The translations under genes and the position numbers were made by a program. The notes below the pieces were generated by a model. The model was not told the origin of the DNA. It did not search any database and was given only the letters and a program-made list of their open reading frames with translations. From assembly GCA_002205965.3 (NCBI GenBank), contig NADL03000026.1, positions 558,001-622,000 of the forward strand: DNA of 64,000 nucleotides, written 5' to 3'. Every line of letters begins with the position of its first letter. Position 1 is the first letter of the stretch. This DNA comes from Kappaphycus alvarezii (lineage: Eukaryota; Rhodophyta; Florideophyceae; Gigartinales; Solieriaceae). Shown one piece after another: positions 21,003 through 32,646 of the stretch.

Positions 21003-22186
21003 ATGTCTGCCATCCAATCCACAAACGCAACTGCTGTTTACGCATTTGACCTTGCCGTGGTCGTCAACCAAATCCGTCAATTTCATTCCCTTTTCCCAAA
21101 AGTGACTCCCTACTACGCCGTGAAATGCAACCCCGACCCTATCCTCCTCAATTTCATGGCCCGAACTCGGTGTTTCCTTCGATTGCGCTTCCAGTCATGA
21201 AATCTCCCTCATCGAATCTATCCTCCCATCTTCTAGTCTTGTGAGCGTGTTATTTTGCAAACCCGTTCAAGCCGCCCTCGGACCTGCTCATGGCTCATCG
21301 TCTTGGCATTGACCTCATGACCTTTGATTCCATATGAATTGATCAAGATTTCGCGCTATTACAAAAAAGCGAGGCTCTTAATACGAATCGCCGTGAATGA
21401 TTCGTCCGCACTGTGCCCGCTGAGCTCAAAGTTTGGAGCCCGGATATCAGATTTGGAGGACATCCTGCCTCAAGTTAGTGCACGTGGTATGAATTTGGTC
21501 GGTGTGGCTTTCCATGTGGGATCTGGGGCGAGGAGTGTGGAGACGTATGTAGATGCGCTCAAGGCGGCCAGGGAGACCTTTGATCGTGTCGAAGCTGCGG
21601 GTTTACCGAGATTGTCAGTGTTGGACATTGGGGAGGGTTTCCTGGATGGGATGGAGAGGCTCCGATGACATTTGCGGAAATTGCGAAAGAAGTAACGAGA
21701 TGTATAGCGCAATTGTTTGGGGATCAGGTGAAAGTTATTGCGGAGCCTGGCGGTATTTTGCAACATCAGCATTTGAGTTGGAGCACAGGTAGTGGAAGCG
21801 ACGATGAAGGGGGAAGGAGGTGTTATTACTTGGCAGAGGGAGTGTTTGGATCATTTCGATGCGTTGTTGCTAAATGTGGAGTACGAAGTCAGTGGTTGGA
21901 CATGAAAAGGGAGGGGAGGATGAGAGGGCTTGGGGTTGGTGTGACTTGTATGGACCGACGCGAGAGGCATGTGACGTGGTGAGGAAGAATGTGGTTACCT
22001 GAATTGCAGGCCGGAGATTGGGTAAGATTTCCCAAGCTTGGGGCTTACACGACTTGTTTGTGGACGAAGAGATCAGGAATGGAACGCTTCAAGACGGTGT
22101 ATTGTTTTAGAGAAGGTGATGTGGATGATGGTAAGTGGAAGGGGGAGCAGTTGGGTACGGCGCATGTGACAAGTATGGTTGAGTGA
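21003..22186 (+). pseudogene. Ornithine decarboxylase (PLP-dependent, group IV) relic
   Basis: Ornithine decarboxylase makes putrescine, the first step of polyamine synthesis. The PLP lysine motif PYYAVKCNPDP is intact (about 21109-21140). Then, after frame changes near 21157, 21255 and 21335, come ELGVSFDCASSHEI, GIDLMTFDS, ALCPLSSKFGA, VGVAFHVGSGARSVETYVD, LDIGEGF, VIAEPGG, GVFGSFRC, LYGPTREACD and FPKLGAYT. Key positions are altered: GGGF reads GEGF, EPGRY reads EPGGI, the D/N before GVYGSF is replaced by AE, and the catalytic Cys box GPTCD reads GPTRE (a Cys follows three residues on). At least four one-base shifts and these losses argue for a pseudogene. If the shifts are consensus errors it would be a very divergent paralogue. 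No introns are needed. Confidence 0.75.
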
Positions 22187-23537
22187 TCGACCTGCTGTCA
22201 AGGGCTCAGGTGTGATACGGACCCAACGGAAGGACAAACACCTGTATGCGAGGTTTGTTGGGTGGGGAAAGGCGAGGGGGATTTGTGTCCAGAAGGGGCA
22301 CAAGTGCAATTCAATGAAAAGAGTTGGTTGGAACACCACGTTCAAGCGTGACATCTAATGTCCCTCATGGGTGCGTGTCGGAAGGATGGAGATATCCAGA
22401 TGACGACGGCACTAATGCACGGGCTTAGAGGGGCGGGTTATTCTTTTTCGCATAGTACAGCGTGTACAGGGTGAAGATTTTCATGTTGTTGTATGGCATT
22501 TGAAGGGTTAGACCATGAGATTGCGGTGAAATCGATGAGAATGCTTTCCTCGGTTGAGGCTTGTAGTGTAGTAAATCAGAGAGGAGATTAGATTGTAGAA
22601 GGGCTTGGAGTGTAGCCGTTCCATACGCGCAGAGAGTGGGATCACAAACTATTGCGAATTCTAGTCGTCAGTGGCCCACTACGAGGAGCCTGTCAAGAAT
22701 ACAATTTGCCAAAAGTTGTCCCCGATCTTGAGCGTCTTGAATGGGCCTCTTACGGAAATGCACAAGGGTTGAACTAGAATTGTCCGCAATATCATGCGCG
22801 CTTGATTGCGATGACCGTTTGTGCGCAATAAATGGAGTGCTGAATGTGTACATCTGGAGAGGAACTGCAATCTCTCGACCCTACGCACGGGGGGAATTTG
22901 CCCTTGCCCGACAAGGATGTGTAAATGATCCAGCGGCTGATTCATATCAAAAGGCAGGAGGCTCTTAACTTGGAAGGAAGGGTGTTTCAGTTGCCGGATT
23001 TATGCATGCATCCAATGGAGTAGAGTAAACTATTGTTAGGCCAATGAATGCACGCCGATGAAACTGTTGAAACGCCTCCCGAACCCCTGTAAGTTGACAG
23101 CTGTGCTCGTCACAAATTACTGAATACACTACTCTGAATCAGCAGGCTACCGTACCGTACGGTATCCTACATAACAGGCCATATTTGATGACAATTGCAC
23201 TGCAACACAGCGTGTATTGCGCATTCCTGTCCTGATACTGAACATTACCGTCAGGTGATGACACATCAGCACTTCACCCGCCCGCCGGTCCTTTCGACGC
23301 GAATTGGCGCCTTCTTACCTGTCATGCTTTTCTCCCTAGTTCCACAGTCCCCATTCACTATTCTACTGCACCTGCAGCCGAGCTTCTCCGAACCCCCAAC
23401 GCCCGCCAAACTCCATCCCACTGCGCCCTCACCGCACTCCCTCCACATCCACATCCTTCACCAAATCCCGATACCTCTCTCCCTCCCCGAATTCACGTCG
23501 TCCAACGTTGGACAGCCTCTCAAGCTTCCCCCAAACG
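22187..23537. other. Intergenic between ODC relic and carrier gene
   Basis: No recognisable gene. A TACCGTACCGTACGGTA run lies near 23150-23165. The 100 bases before the carrier start are pyrimidine-rich, a possible promoter or leader. Confidence 0.45.
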
Positions 23538-24720
23538 ATGGTCAGTTCCGCTCCTCCACGCAAACAGCCCATTTGGCAGCAACTTGCACTGGGAGGTACC
23601 TCTTGTGCTATTGCCACTAGTTTCACCCATCCCATCGATACCGTCAAGCTCGTCTTCAACTTCAAGGTGCCTATTCTACGAGTCCGCTCGCTACTCGGTT
23701 TGTTCTCGGGTCTTGTCCGCGTCACAAGAGATGAGGGTGTCGCCTCTATCTTGGTATATCCCCAGCCATTCTCAGAGCAGCCACTTACAGTGCTACACGA
23801 TTAGGCATGTACGAACCCTTGCGAACATTTTTCAAGAGCAAGCACAGCAACAACATCCCATTCGCCACCAAGGTTTCTGCGGCCGTTTGCTCCGGCGCTC
23901 TAGTACGTTGTAACACTCTTTATTTCCAGCGCGGGCTAAGGCAACAGCACCAATATTCAGACAAGGATGGCTGCTATGGGCTGAAGAAGCTTAGGACCAA
24001 ACTCCAATCACTTTCGGAAGCTAATCGGATGTCACCCGTACCTTATGAAACTTTCGACATGTTACGTGTATGCGGCAGGCGCATTTGTGGGCAACCCTTG
24101 CGAACTTGTCAAGGTTCGAATGCAGCAAGGAAAAGATCATCGCTACGCCCACGTCATCGATGGCGTGACCAGGATCACACGCGAAGAGGCTTTCGTGCGC
24201 TCTGGACGGCACAACCCCAGCTGCCCTACGTGCTGCCCTGCTCACTTCATCACAGCTTGCCACATATGACCAATGGTAAGCATTGCAATCCTTCTTTAAT
24301 GCCATAATTCCTTCAACTCTTCTGCGCTACAAGCCGCTTCAACACGCCTATGTGGACTTCCCCGAGGATTCTAACGTTGCTAGCCTCGATGTGAACAACT
24401 TCCAATCCTCACAGCAAAGTCATGCTAAAGCATTACACCGGTCTAGAGAAGGCCTGAAGGCTCACCTCGGCGCCGCGATGACTGCAGGATTGGTTACTAC
24501 CACGGTATCAACCCCTGCCGATCTAGTCAAGTCAGTGGTAATGAACTCCAAACCGCGACTACAAATCCTCGAATGTGTCCGATATATTTTCGTCAAAGAA
24601 GGCATGCGGGGTTTCATGCGCGGGTGGACCGCCAACTACGCCCGTCTCGGCCCACATACGTTGTTAACCGTTGTAACATATGAGAATCTGCGCACAGCGC
24701 TCGGATGGGATAACTTGTAA
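23538..24720 (+). CDS. Mitochondrial carrier protein (dicarboxylate/UCP-like, SLC25), frameshifted
   Basis: SLC25 carriers exchange metabolites across the inner mitochondrial membrane through three repeats of two helices. All three repeats are visible: HPIDTVK with RLQLQGAYSTSP (repeat 1), GNPCELVKVRMQQGKD (repeat 2), and STPADLVKSVVMNSK (repeat 3). AILRAATYSATRLGMYEPLR and ALRAALLTSSQLATYDQW are the matching even-numbered helices, and GFMRGWTANYARLGPHTLL the last. ATG at 23538 starts MVSSAPPRKQPIWQQ. Two introns are proposed (23903-24078, 24276-24414). One-base shifts are needed near 23660, 23700, 23750, 24145-24205 and 24445, so the gene is either decayed or misread. Family membership is clear. 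Substrate is inferred from resemblance to dicarboxylate and uncoupling-protein-like carriers. The end (…GWDNL) is in frame and intact. Confidence 0.72.
23903..24078 (+). other. Putative intron 1 of the carrier gene
   Basis: It begins CTA|GTACGT and ends GCGGCAG|GC, between SGAL and GAFVGNP of the second repeat, where the carrier family needs no extra residues. The phases differ by one base, so the exact junction or the exon sequence is uncertain. Confidence 0.45.
24276..24414 (+). other. Putative intron 2 of the carrier gene
   Basis: The donor is CAATG|GTAAGC, the acceptor TCCTCACAG|C, and a CTAAC branch-point-like word lies near 24371. Splicing joins YDQ to a KVMLKHYTG-like continuation before HLGAAMTAGL. 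This fits the loop between helices 4 and 5. Confidence 0.55.
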
Positions 24721-24879
24721 CAGCCTGCTCGAAATACCGCAACACGATTCAAATCCCTTACAAACTCTTCCACATACTACCGTCGCCTCCCACCACACGC
24801 CCATGAAACGGTTTTGGCATGCAGGGCCTTGACCTGATAGGGATTCACACCTATTTTGGCTTTGTTTTTGTAAAGTGCG

Positions 24880-25311
24880 TCATGGCTCCGTTTCCCTTGC
24901 CGCGGTGATCTGGCGAATACTTGCCAAGAGCTTCTGCGCGTCATCGACGGATTCTGTCATTTCCTCCCCCGCTTGAATCGACTCGAAGTTTGCCGTGTCA
25001 AGTAATGTGCGTTCCTTGCCCTGTAAGACGGCCATTTTTCCTTCGATCTCGGCAATGATGGCGTCAATATCACGTGAGGTTTGGACGATATCGCGCGCAA
25101 ACTCAGGAGTTTTGGATTGCAATTGACGACGCATGTTCTCGTCGTTCGTCAAGTCCTCTGTTTCTTCGGGTGCACGGGTAACTGGCGGTGCGTCTCTTTG
25201 GAGTATTCCGATGCACGAGCAGAACTTTGCACCAAGATCCTCAAGGCTTTTTTGGAGGCGGGAAAGGTCGTCCAGACCGGACGAATCATCCACATCTGTC
25301 TTTTCAGCCAT
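24880..25311 (-). CDS. MED21: Mediator complex subunit 21
   Basis: This 143-codon frame is intact from ATG to TGA and close to the usual 130-150 residues of MED21. MED21 pairs with MED7 in the middle module of Mediator and bridges regulators and RNA polymerase II in the nucleus. The N-terminus has LSRLQKSLEDLGAKFCSCIG, matching the conserved L-x-x-LQ-x-x-x-x-x-L-x-x-x-F-x-x-x-IG signature, then ILQRDAPP. The centre has EFARDIVQTSRDIDAIIAEI, like the family's A-x-DI-x-x-x-x-K-x-ID-x-LI-x-x-LPG helix. The rest is a helical coiled-coil tail. It is convergent with the carrier gene (160 bp apart). There are no stops or shifts, unlike the neighbours. The assignment rests on length, helical pattern and these two motifs. 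Confidence 0.75.
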   Translation of the reverse strand: MAEKTDVDDSSGLDDLSRLQKSLEDLGAKFCSCIGILQRDAPPVTRAPEETEDLTNDENMRRQLQSKTPEFARDIVQTSRDIDAIIAEIEGKMAVLQGKERTLLDTANFESIQAGEEMTESVDDAQKLLASIRQITAARETEP

Positions 25312-25870
25312 GTGAATAGTTTGGGGCGTCGGCTTGTGGACTTGGAAAAAATGAACAGTTAGTGTGGACAGGAGGGAGATGCGGTGGGCTTATGGTCTTG
25401 TGGAAGTCAACGGCTTTTGTGGAACGGTGAGTGGAGTTGCGGTGACCTTTGGGCTTTACGAACTCAACGGTGGGTGGGGAGCGTGGAGAAGCTTGCTGTC
25501 CAGCGGTGGCGAAGATGTGAATGTTGCCGACCTTATTAAAGAACCAAATAGCGAATTCTCATTTACGGCAGTCATACGTGTACAGTATTACTTCACAGTT
25601 TTAGTAATGTGCAGAATACTGTACAACTGTAGTTTACGCAACAAAAGGTTCAAGCTTACAGTGATCAATCCTACAGATATGTACAGTAAAGTACAGTGCA
25701 ATGGATGACCAATAAAGAACGAGCTTTTGCAAAACTGGCAAATCGTTTCGTTTTAGCAATATGGGCTACAACGACATACCTGAACTGCACATGAGCAAAT
25801 TGAGAACCTTCTTGATCCCCGGCTTTCCTACAGTAGCTTTGACGACGAGCATTGCTCGCACTGAACATTT
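25312..25870. other. MED21 upstream region, no further gene
   Basis: This should contain the MED21 promoter on the - strand. No clear TATA element was identified. Several TACAGTA and TACTGTA words lie between 25570 and 25700. The 114-codon + frame at 25364-25708 has no recognisable motif. Confidence 0.4.
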
Positions 25871-26000
25871 GTCCTCATATAAGGACAACGGTCCAATAGA
25901 CACTAGTAGTGTTTAATGTCTACAACGGTCTAACCAATAGACACTAGCTAGTGTCTATCTAGTGTCTATTGGACCAAAACTAAAATCCTCATATGAGGAC
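25871..26000. repeat. Foldback (MITE-like) element with nested inverted repeats
   Basis: GTCCTCATAT at 25871-25880 is mirrored by ATATGAGGAC at 25991-26000. Inside them GGTCCAATAGACACTAG (25890-25906) has its exact reverse complement at 25959-25975. A third copy of AATAGACACTAG lies at 25936-25947. It has no coding capacity. Structure suggests a small non-autonomous foldback element. No clean target duplication was found. Confidence 0.65.
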
Positions 26001-27046
26001 TACTTTTAGCACCTTTTTACAATACATTTTTTTTACCTCAGCGCATTCCTTGTCCCTCCGCATTAGTTCGTGAGTGTAGATGACCGATCAAAACAAACTT
26101 TTCAAGATTGTTGACCTCGGTGAAGGCTAGAGCAGTTTTCCCTCACCAACTTCCGATCTTCGCAAGAAGTTGTGAAACGGCTTCATTTTGGAAGGAAATA
26201 TAGTTCGTATTATCGTGGGGGGTTTTAGAAACGAGGGAACATGTGGAGTTAGAATTACTGTACTGTAACTTAACAAAAAAACCTTTTTGCAGTAAAAATT
26301 TCGGGCTTCCAAAAACGTTACTGTTCCAAAATGTAACGGAAACTGTCCTCATATGAGGACAGTGCATGGTATTATAGACACTAGTGGTGGTCATCGATAC
26401 AAGTTTGGGAAACGAGTAGAAGGGGTAACATAATGGCATTTTTACAAATTTCAAATAACGGCAATTGTGCGAAATATGTTCCCACTTTTAGAAGAACTTA
26501 CCATGGAGCGAAAAGATTCCCAACCCAGTGCCACTGTGGACTTCCTAGTGTTGATAGGACCGTAATACTTATTTTTAAATATTAAGGACAAAAACTAAGG
26601 TTGTCTTTTGAAAATTTTTATTGTCATTTCTGTTCTGCTATTTAGGTACACGAGTGACATTACCAATTATCCTGAATACGTCTAGCACACATGTCGCGCT
26701 CAAATCTTCCATCATTTTGACGGACTGCGAGGGTTGTGGTCTTTACTGTAGTTGTTTCGGGGGAGGTGACGCTCAGGATTGTAGAAAAGTGAGTCTTCGA
26801 CCGGCTCACTCTATCTCTGTTGGGGTATTCCGTCGGCGGAGGCTGGAACCAAAGCGATAACACAACAATAAAAATGAAACGCAAAATGGGAGGGGGGGGA
26901 GAGTAGAGCAGAACGAGCCATACCCACCGGCGGCAAAGACTTTAACATTTGGATTTCGGAAATTACTGTACTCATCAGAAGTCAGCAAAAAGTGATAACC
27001 CAGAAAATAAATCAACCCGCCGTAGACTGTAAATATTCACACTCCT
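26001..27046. other. Intergenic downstream of a copia fragment
   Basis: No gene seen apart from the palindrome at 26342-26363. The 3' LTR of the copia fragment at 27047-27470 would be expected here, but no partner repeat exists in the window to reveal it. Confidence 0.4.
26342..26363. repeat. 22-bp perfect palindrome related to the foldback element
   Basis: It contains GTCCTCATATGAGGAC extended by three complementary bases on each side. Fourteen bases further on, ATAGACACTAGTG repeats the internal word of the 25871-26000 element. It is probably a second, degraded copy, or a single end of one. Confidence 0.65.
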
Positions 27047-27470
27047 GCAATTTCAAAAGTCGGCGCTTGATTCGTCTCGGACAATCCACTGTTCTACAGC
27101 ACAACAGTCGAAGCCAGTCTCCAGTAGTTGGTCGAGAACACCATTATTCCTAACCTTCGACAGGCAATCAGCCTGGGTGTTGCTACTGCTAACTAAACCA
27201 ATGCGCTTAATTTCGCATGATTGTATGCCTGTTTTGTTGCTAGGATATCGATCATCAGGCGCTTTTCGGTAGTTTATTGGCCCTTTGTTAAGTCATCAAA
27301 CAGCTGTTTCGAATCAGTGAAACAGTAAATTGGAATCTTCGTACCCAGCATCTTCTCCAAGTCCTTTAGGAAGCGTGAAGTCGATATATTTAAAGCGCAA
27401 TGGGGAAGAGAAATTGCCAGACCAGTTGAATCGAATATATTTTACTCACTAATTACAAACTTCTCTACAT
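27047..27470 (-). pseudogene. Ty1/copia RNase H fragment (copia-4)
   Basis: On the - strand LEKMLGTKIPIYCFTDSKQL is followed by FDDLTKGQ, a TAA, TTEKRLMIDILATKQAY, a frame change, IGLVSSSNTQADCLSKVRNN and QWIVRDESSADF before a stop. This is the classic copia RNase H end: catalytic TDS-K-QLFD, TEKRL-x-ID, then N-x-ADxLTK and QWI-R. The rest of the element upstream (above 27470) is not recognisable. Its final QWIVR resembles the QWIIR end of copia-3, suggesting the same clade. Confidence 0.72.
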
Positions 27471-30400
27471 TCTTAATGCTATTGTCTTTAAGTTTTACTT
27501 TGATCGTTGTATCAATCTTTTTTTGCTCCACTTTAATCGCATCTAGTTTCCTTTTACTGGTAATTCATCAAATAATCGGTACCAGTGAAGTTATAATTAT
27601 CTGTATTAACTACAGTGGAGTCTTCTCTAGTATATAGTAGCATAGTATGCTTCAGAAGCACACGAGAAGAGCATTTTTTCTCAAGAAGTTTTATGGTATC
27701 CATAAAATACAGCAAAATGCTGATCAAAAGATAAAGTAGGGCGAGTTGAGATGATTTTCTGCTCTATTCAGTTTATAGTTGATTAAAAAACTAAATGCTT
27801 GATATGTAAAACAATTACCACTCTAAGTGTCCATATATTCTCTCAAAAAAGGTCTGAAATGGCAACCATACATTAAAATTGCTTTACCCAGTAATATAAA
27901 TTTAAAAAAAGGGGTGCAGGATTATATTTCAGTGATTTCCCTTGAGACAATGTACATAGAGATGTAACATATTTACTTAGGGCATTACTACCGACAAACT
28001 CGACTGTAACCAGACAAATAAATCTTGAAGTGCATATGGTAGTAAATAATTGTGTACATGTTGATGTGGAGTTAAAGAATGGACACCCATAGAAATTTAC
28101 CAACAGATACTACATTTTAAGGTTTATTTAGAAGTATTACTGTAACTTTTAAACTAATTTTTGTTCAACCAGCGATAATATATAATTTCAAACATTACTT
28201 TGAGAATAGGAGACAGATAAAGAGATATTTTGAATGTGCGTCCTTTTCCTTTAAATAAGTGATACCTTCCTTTGTGACAAATTGTACGGCTAACTTTTAA
28301 AGGGAAAATCATCCATAAGTAAACCGTTGACCACTACTACCTTTCTTGGCCACAAAACTGCACCTGGTTTTACCTCAATCTTTCTTCTCTCAGTTTACCG
28401 TCCAATTTGACTCATTTTTCTCCTGTTTACTTCTTATTCCCGTTGGTTCTCTTATAAAGTACCAAACAAATACCCGAATTTTTTCTGTTGGTCGTACCCA
28501 ATGATATGTTGGTTTCGGTCTTTTAAATGCCACAATTCAGACTTGTGAACTCATGATTCTCTATTTTCATAGCAAAATCGGTGATTTTCGCAGAATAAAA
28601 ACTTGAAACTTGAATTTGACGCGATATAGCAAAAAATTCACGTCGTGCACTAGATTTAAGAAAAGAAAAATATCTATTCGGTAGACTTATAGCTCTTATT
28701 AGATTTATCGTGTCCGCTGCTTTTCTAATATCAATTTTGCACATTCTCACTGCCTATAACATCACTTTTCTTTAGGGAAGTACATTAGCGGCTTTGTCCG
28801 TATCTTTGAGCTTTGTCTCAGTCTGCTCCTAATCACACCCATTTCGAAAATTGTAGAGAAATAAACCACCCAGGATCTTGATCAAACCTGAATAGCATCA
28901 GCAATCCAGGGTGCAGATATTTTAATGCCCAAGTTTGACATGTCATGAATCTGGAGTCTAAAGAAGGCGAACTTGACAGGAGCAGTTCTTCAGAAACTGA
29001 TAAAGTGAGCTATATTGCGCATGAGTGAGAGAAGTTGGGCACGTGATTACAGGGGACCGAGTATGGACGGGATTGTTCACAGCATCAGGGCATTTTTTAG
29101 TTTTATCCATGTTTGAAAGAGAAATGTAGGGGTTTTTTGGCATCGAAATTCATATGTTTTGTTCCATCTTAAATTTACTTTGCTCTCCAAGGGAATCTAT
29201 TCCATTTTGGAACTAGATCGGTAGGTATTTAGAATATAAGTACTGACTTGTACCTCAATGGTAGATAAACTACTTGTCGCTAAATTACAGTTATGTGCCA
29301 CCTAAAATCCATAGTAGTACAATTAAGTTTACTAAAAGTTCAATGAGGAAAAAATTGAATAAATTTATTCCCCGAATGAAATAGTCTATTACTTCATTAA
29401 TTCGCAAACATAGCTTCCCTTTAGCCAGTGCAAACCGTGTAAACCCACATGAATGGAAAATGCACTATATTACGGACCGATAGTCATGGTTGTTTCTAGT
29501 ACAGAAGCTAGTATGCAAGTGAATGTAAACTGTATTGGAGTAAAAAAATAATCAAAATAGTTTCAAGCAGTCCACCAAAAAGTCCAAAAGGAACAAGTTT
29601 ATGAGGAAGTAGAAGTAAAAAACTAAAGCATCGAAAAATTGCACTATAAAAGTACAGAACGGTGCTCAAGGGTGTGAGTATGTTACTTTGGTTCTCAGTG
29701 CTCCTTATAGGCCCATTATTACATGGTTAAACGAATTTAGGTTTCCTTAGAGAGTTGCAAATCTACAGGGCCTCGTTTAACGCTATCCTCAAGGATCACA
29801 ATCGCTTAAAACCATATCTTGTTACCTTGTAGTCCTGCTGCGTTCAGCCCTCGTTTCACGTGGTGCCCCAGGATATTTAACTTTCAGCAGCGACAAAGTT
29901 TGATATTTTGTGACTGTTAATTTAATCCCATATCAATCGCGTGCCCATCATACTTTCCGCTTGCCCGCAGTTTATATTCCCAGTCCGGGCCCTTGGGCCT
30001 GCACTACGACCGCTTTCAAAATAAATTTGAGGTGCCTCAAAGAAACGATCCACCGTCTTTGAACATCATCACTTCTACATCTATAGTCGCTTTTTATGCA
30101 TTACCCACAATAGATACGACGCAATCCTCCTCAAAATCACTCAGCACCATTCCTTTGAGCCCGAGACCCCAATAGAGCCCCTTCAAGCCCAAGATATCCG
30201 TCCAATTTGCATACAGATCTTCACCCTTCTGGTTAAGGTGATACAGACGAATAGGGCTCACATATTCTGAGAGTTTGACGATGTCGACTCCTACAATCTT
30301 CCAAGAACACAGCACGGCGTGTATCTACTGAAGTTCTCGCCGAAAAGCTCTTTTCTCCGTTGAAGCATCTTACTTCCTTACTGCCCAGCCCTTCGTCGCT

Positions 30401-32418
30401 TCCAAGGCTCACAACGCCGTGTGGTTATTAATACTGCGCCGAAATTTTGACCTCTCCATTTAAAATTACTTGTTAAACAGACTCTATTACATCATAGAAG
30501 TGTGCAAATACACACCTATGGTTGCCAATTATCCATCTTCAAGTCTGTCTTTCGCGTTGTGCAACCCTGTAACCCTAATCGTAATCTTCTCAGCGGGAAG
30601 TTTTCCAATCACGCCAGTATTTCATATCAATGAGAATTTACATTTTTGCTAGCTAGCACCGCTAATCCTCACAGCGATATCTTAATCAAACCTTCCCCCT
30701 AGTCCTTGCGGTACGGCTGCTGGCAAGGCCGCACCTCATTACATTAATTTCCGCTCTATGATTACCTCTTCCACTATCTGAACGGCCAACATAAATGATA
30801 CCGACTCATGTGAACTTGCTGATGCCTTAAAATTAAGATTTTTCGGTAGCCTGAGGAATACGTAGTCCTCCTTTCCGCGGACGTTGACCAGTTGAGTCGA
30901 GTTTAAGAGCATTTCATCCTGCTCGCATCTGGTGTCCTTGGCGCACTTTCTACTCTGTCTAGAAGTGAATTCGACGAATACACTTCACAAATCTTTTTCT
31001 GCTCTGATATTCGTTATTCCGTCGTTAAGGCCGACTTGCAACGTATAAATGTATCTATATAATGTAGTTTGGCCGCTACTCTTCAATGTTGCATGGCATA
31101 TCAAGGATAATTTCTTTCCTCATAATAAAAAATCGTGATTAACAATAAGTTTCTGTAGTCCTACTGCCTCCTTCTCAATGAAATAAAAATGAATTGTACT
31201 GGGCTATAAGAAGGTTATTATGTACTAAAGACTCACCATATACCAGTTCTGTTCATTATATTAGCAGAAAACTCGATCCATTAGTCAATTTTCTGTATAT
31301 GAAGTCTCTTTTGAGCGTCACTGGCACCTGTACCGAACAAAAGATTGATAATGTGGAGATAAATGGCCAAAAAGGCGGATCTCTGCGGCTTTGAGCGAAT
31401 TAGAACATTTTCATTGCTACAAAGCATATCCAATAATAGCCATAGCTCGGTGAATAAAAATTAAACTCAGATCACATTTCTAACTTTAGAATAAAAATGC
31501 GACCGAATTGGTTTTTGACAATTTCCCGAAAACCACTATCTGTTTGCTTCGAAGCTAACCTCAGGACTTCAAAATCTTTTCCTAAAATCTATTTTGAAAA
31601 AATCTCTTACTTGAGGAAACGGTGCTTTAGAGCTGGCCAATTCCTTGGTATCTTTTATCTGCTAGAAAGACCACATTTTTGTACATTAAGACGATTGCTC
31701 TCCAGTGTCGTGCATATGAAACTATTCTTCTATTTTGTCAAAGGCAGCATGTGAAACTTTCTGTTTTCCTGAAAATGTTTTTGGTCAGACACCTGAAAAG
31801 GGCGTTTCACGGTGCATCAAACTGGCAAGCCGTTATAAAGCACAAAAAACTCCGCCTTTTACTTATTTTATTGTAGATTCCCATTCATGTTGCCGCATTT
31901 CGAAACGCTTGTTGAAATTTGGAATCAAGTGCAAGTCTAGAGTACTTTCAGTGCTGGAAAAATGATTCATTGTTTTGAATTTCTGCCATCAGCAACTGTT
32001 TACCTGTCACCTCAACTGCATACTCAAAAAAAAATCACTGATAATGAGCACAAATCGGTTCATTAATCTTTCAAATACTAGACTCTTCTATTCAGAATTT
32101 GGAGGTAGTAAATAACAACTAGGAATGGGGTTTCAGCACTAGCAGCTTCATCAAAATGTGCCCTTTACCATTCAAATCACTCTTGTTCCCCAGTCAAAAA
32201 ATACAAAGCGTAGTTATATGAACTCCAAACAATTCCCATAAGTGCTACGATCCTTTGGGAAAGTTCTCCAATAGAAGGGCATTGTAGTAGTTTTTTTCAT
32301 TTTATTATGGTGCAATTTCTTCTGTGTACTCACTCAGCTCTGTTCGGGTCTGACTGGATGCTCCAGCTGGAAGCTAGAGCGTTTTTTAAGTCTCATTGTG
32401 TAATATTTACACTTGCAG

Positions 32419-32494
32419 GTACGTGGAAGGTGTGCCTACTGTCGTCTTTGAAATAGAAGACGAAACTGCGGAGGGAGGCAAGGAATTGGACTGA
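32419..32494 (+). CDS. Candidate terminal exon, acidic C-terminus
   Basis: After TTACACTTGCAG the frame reads YVEGVPTVVFEIEDETAEGG, then KELD and TGA. The acceptor is good, the island is less AT-rich than its surroundings, and an acidic tail is plausible. An alternative reading uses GTACGT at the same spot as a donor for the open stretch upstream (about 32306-32418). No family was recognised. Confidence 0.22.
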
Positions 32495-32612
32495 AAACTG
32501 CAGTGAGCAGTGAATTTTCAAGTACATGTTGAGTAATAATAATAAGCTGTAATAAGTACTTTTTGGTCTTTTTCAATTTGGGAGGTCTGTTTAATTAATG
32601 GAGGTAAGTGTA

Positions 32613-32646
32613 GGGTGATTTAATATTTGAAAGATATAGTCAGTTG
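32613..32646. repeat. Short dispersed repeat, copy 1
   Basis: GATTTAATATTTGAAAGATA with similar flanks recurs at 36778-36811, about 30 of 34 positions alike. Function unknown. Confidence 0.6.

Noticed and set aside
23508-23537. Upstream in-frame extension of the carrier gene
   Set aside because: It begins with TTG; a eukaryotic start is better placed at the ATG at 23538.
23903-23929. Very short intron ending TTTCCAG at 23929 in the carrier gene
   Set aside because: Only 27 bp, and the sequence that follows does not continue the carrier; the longer intron to 24078 does.
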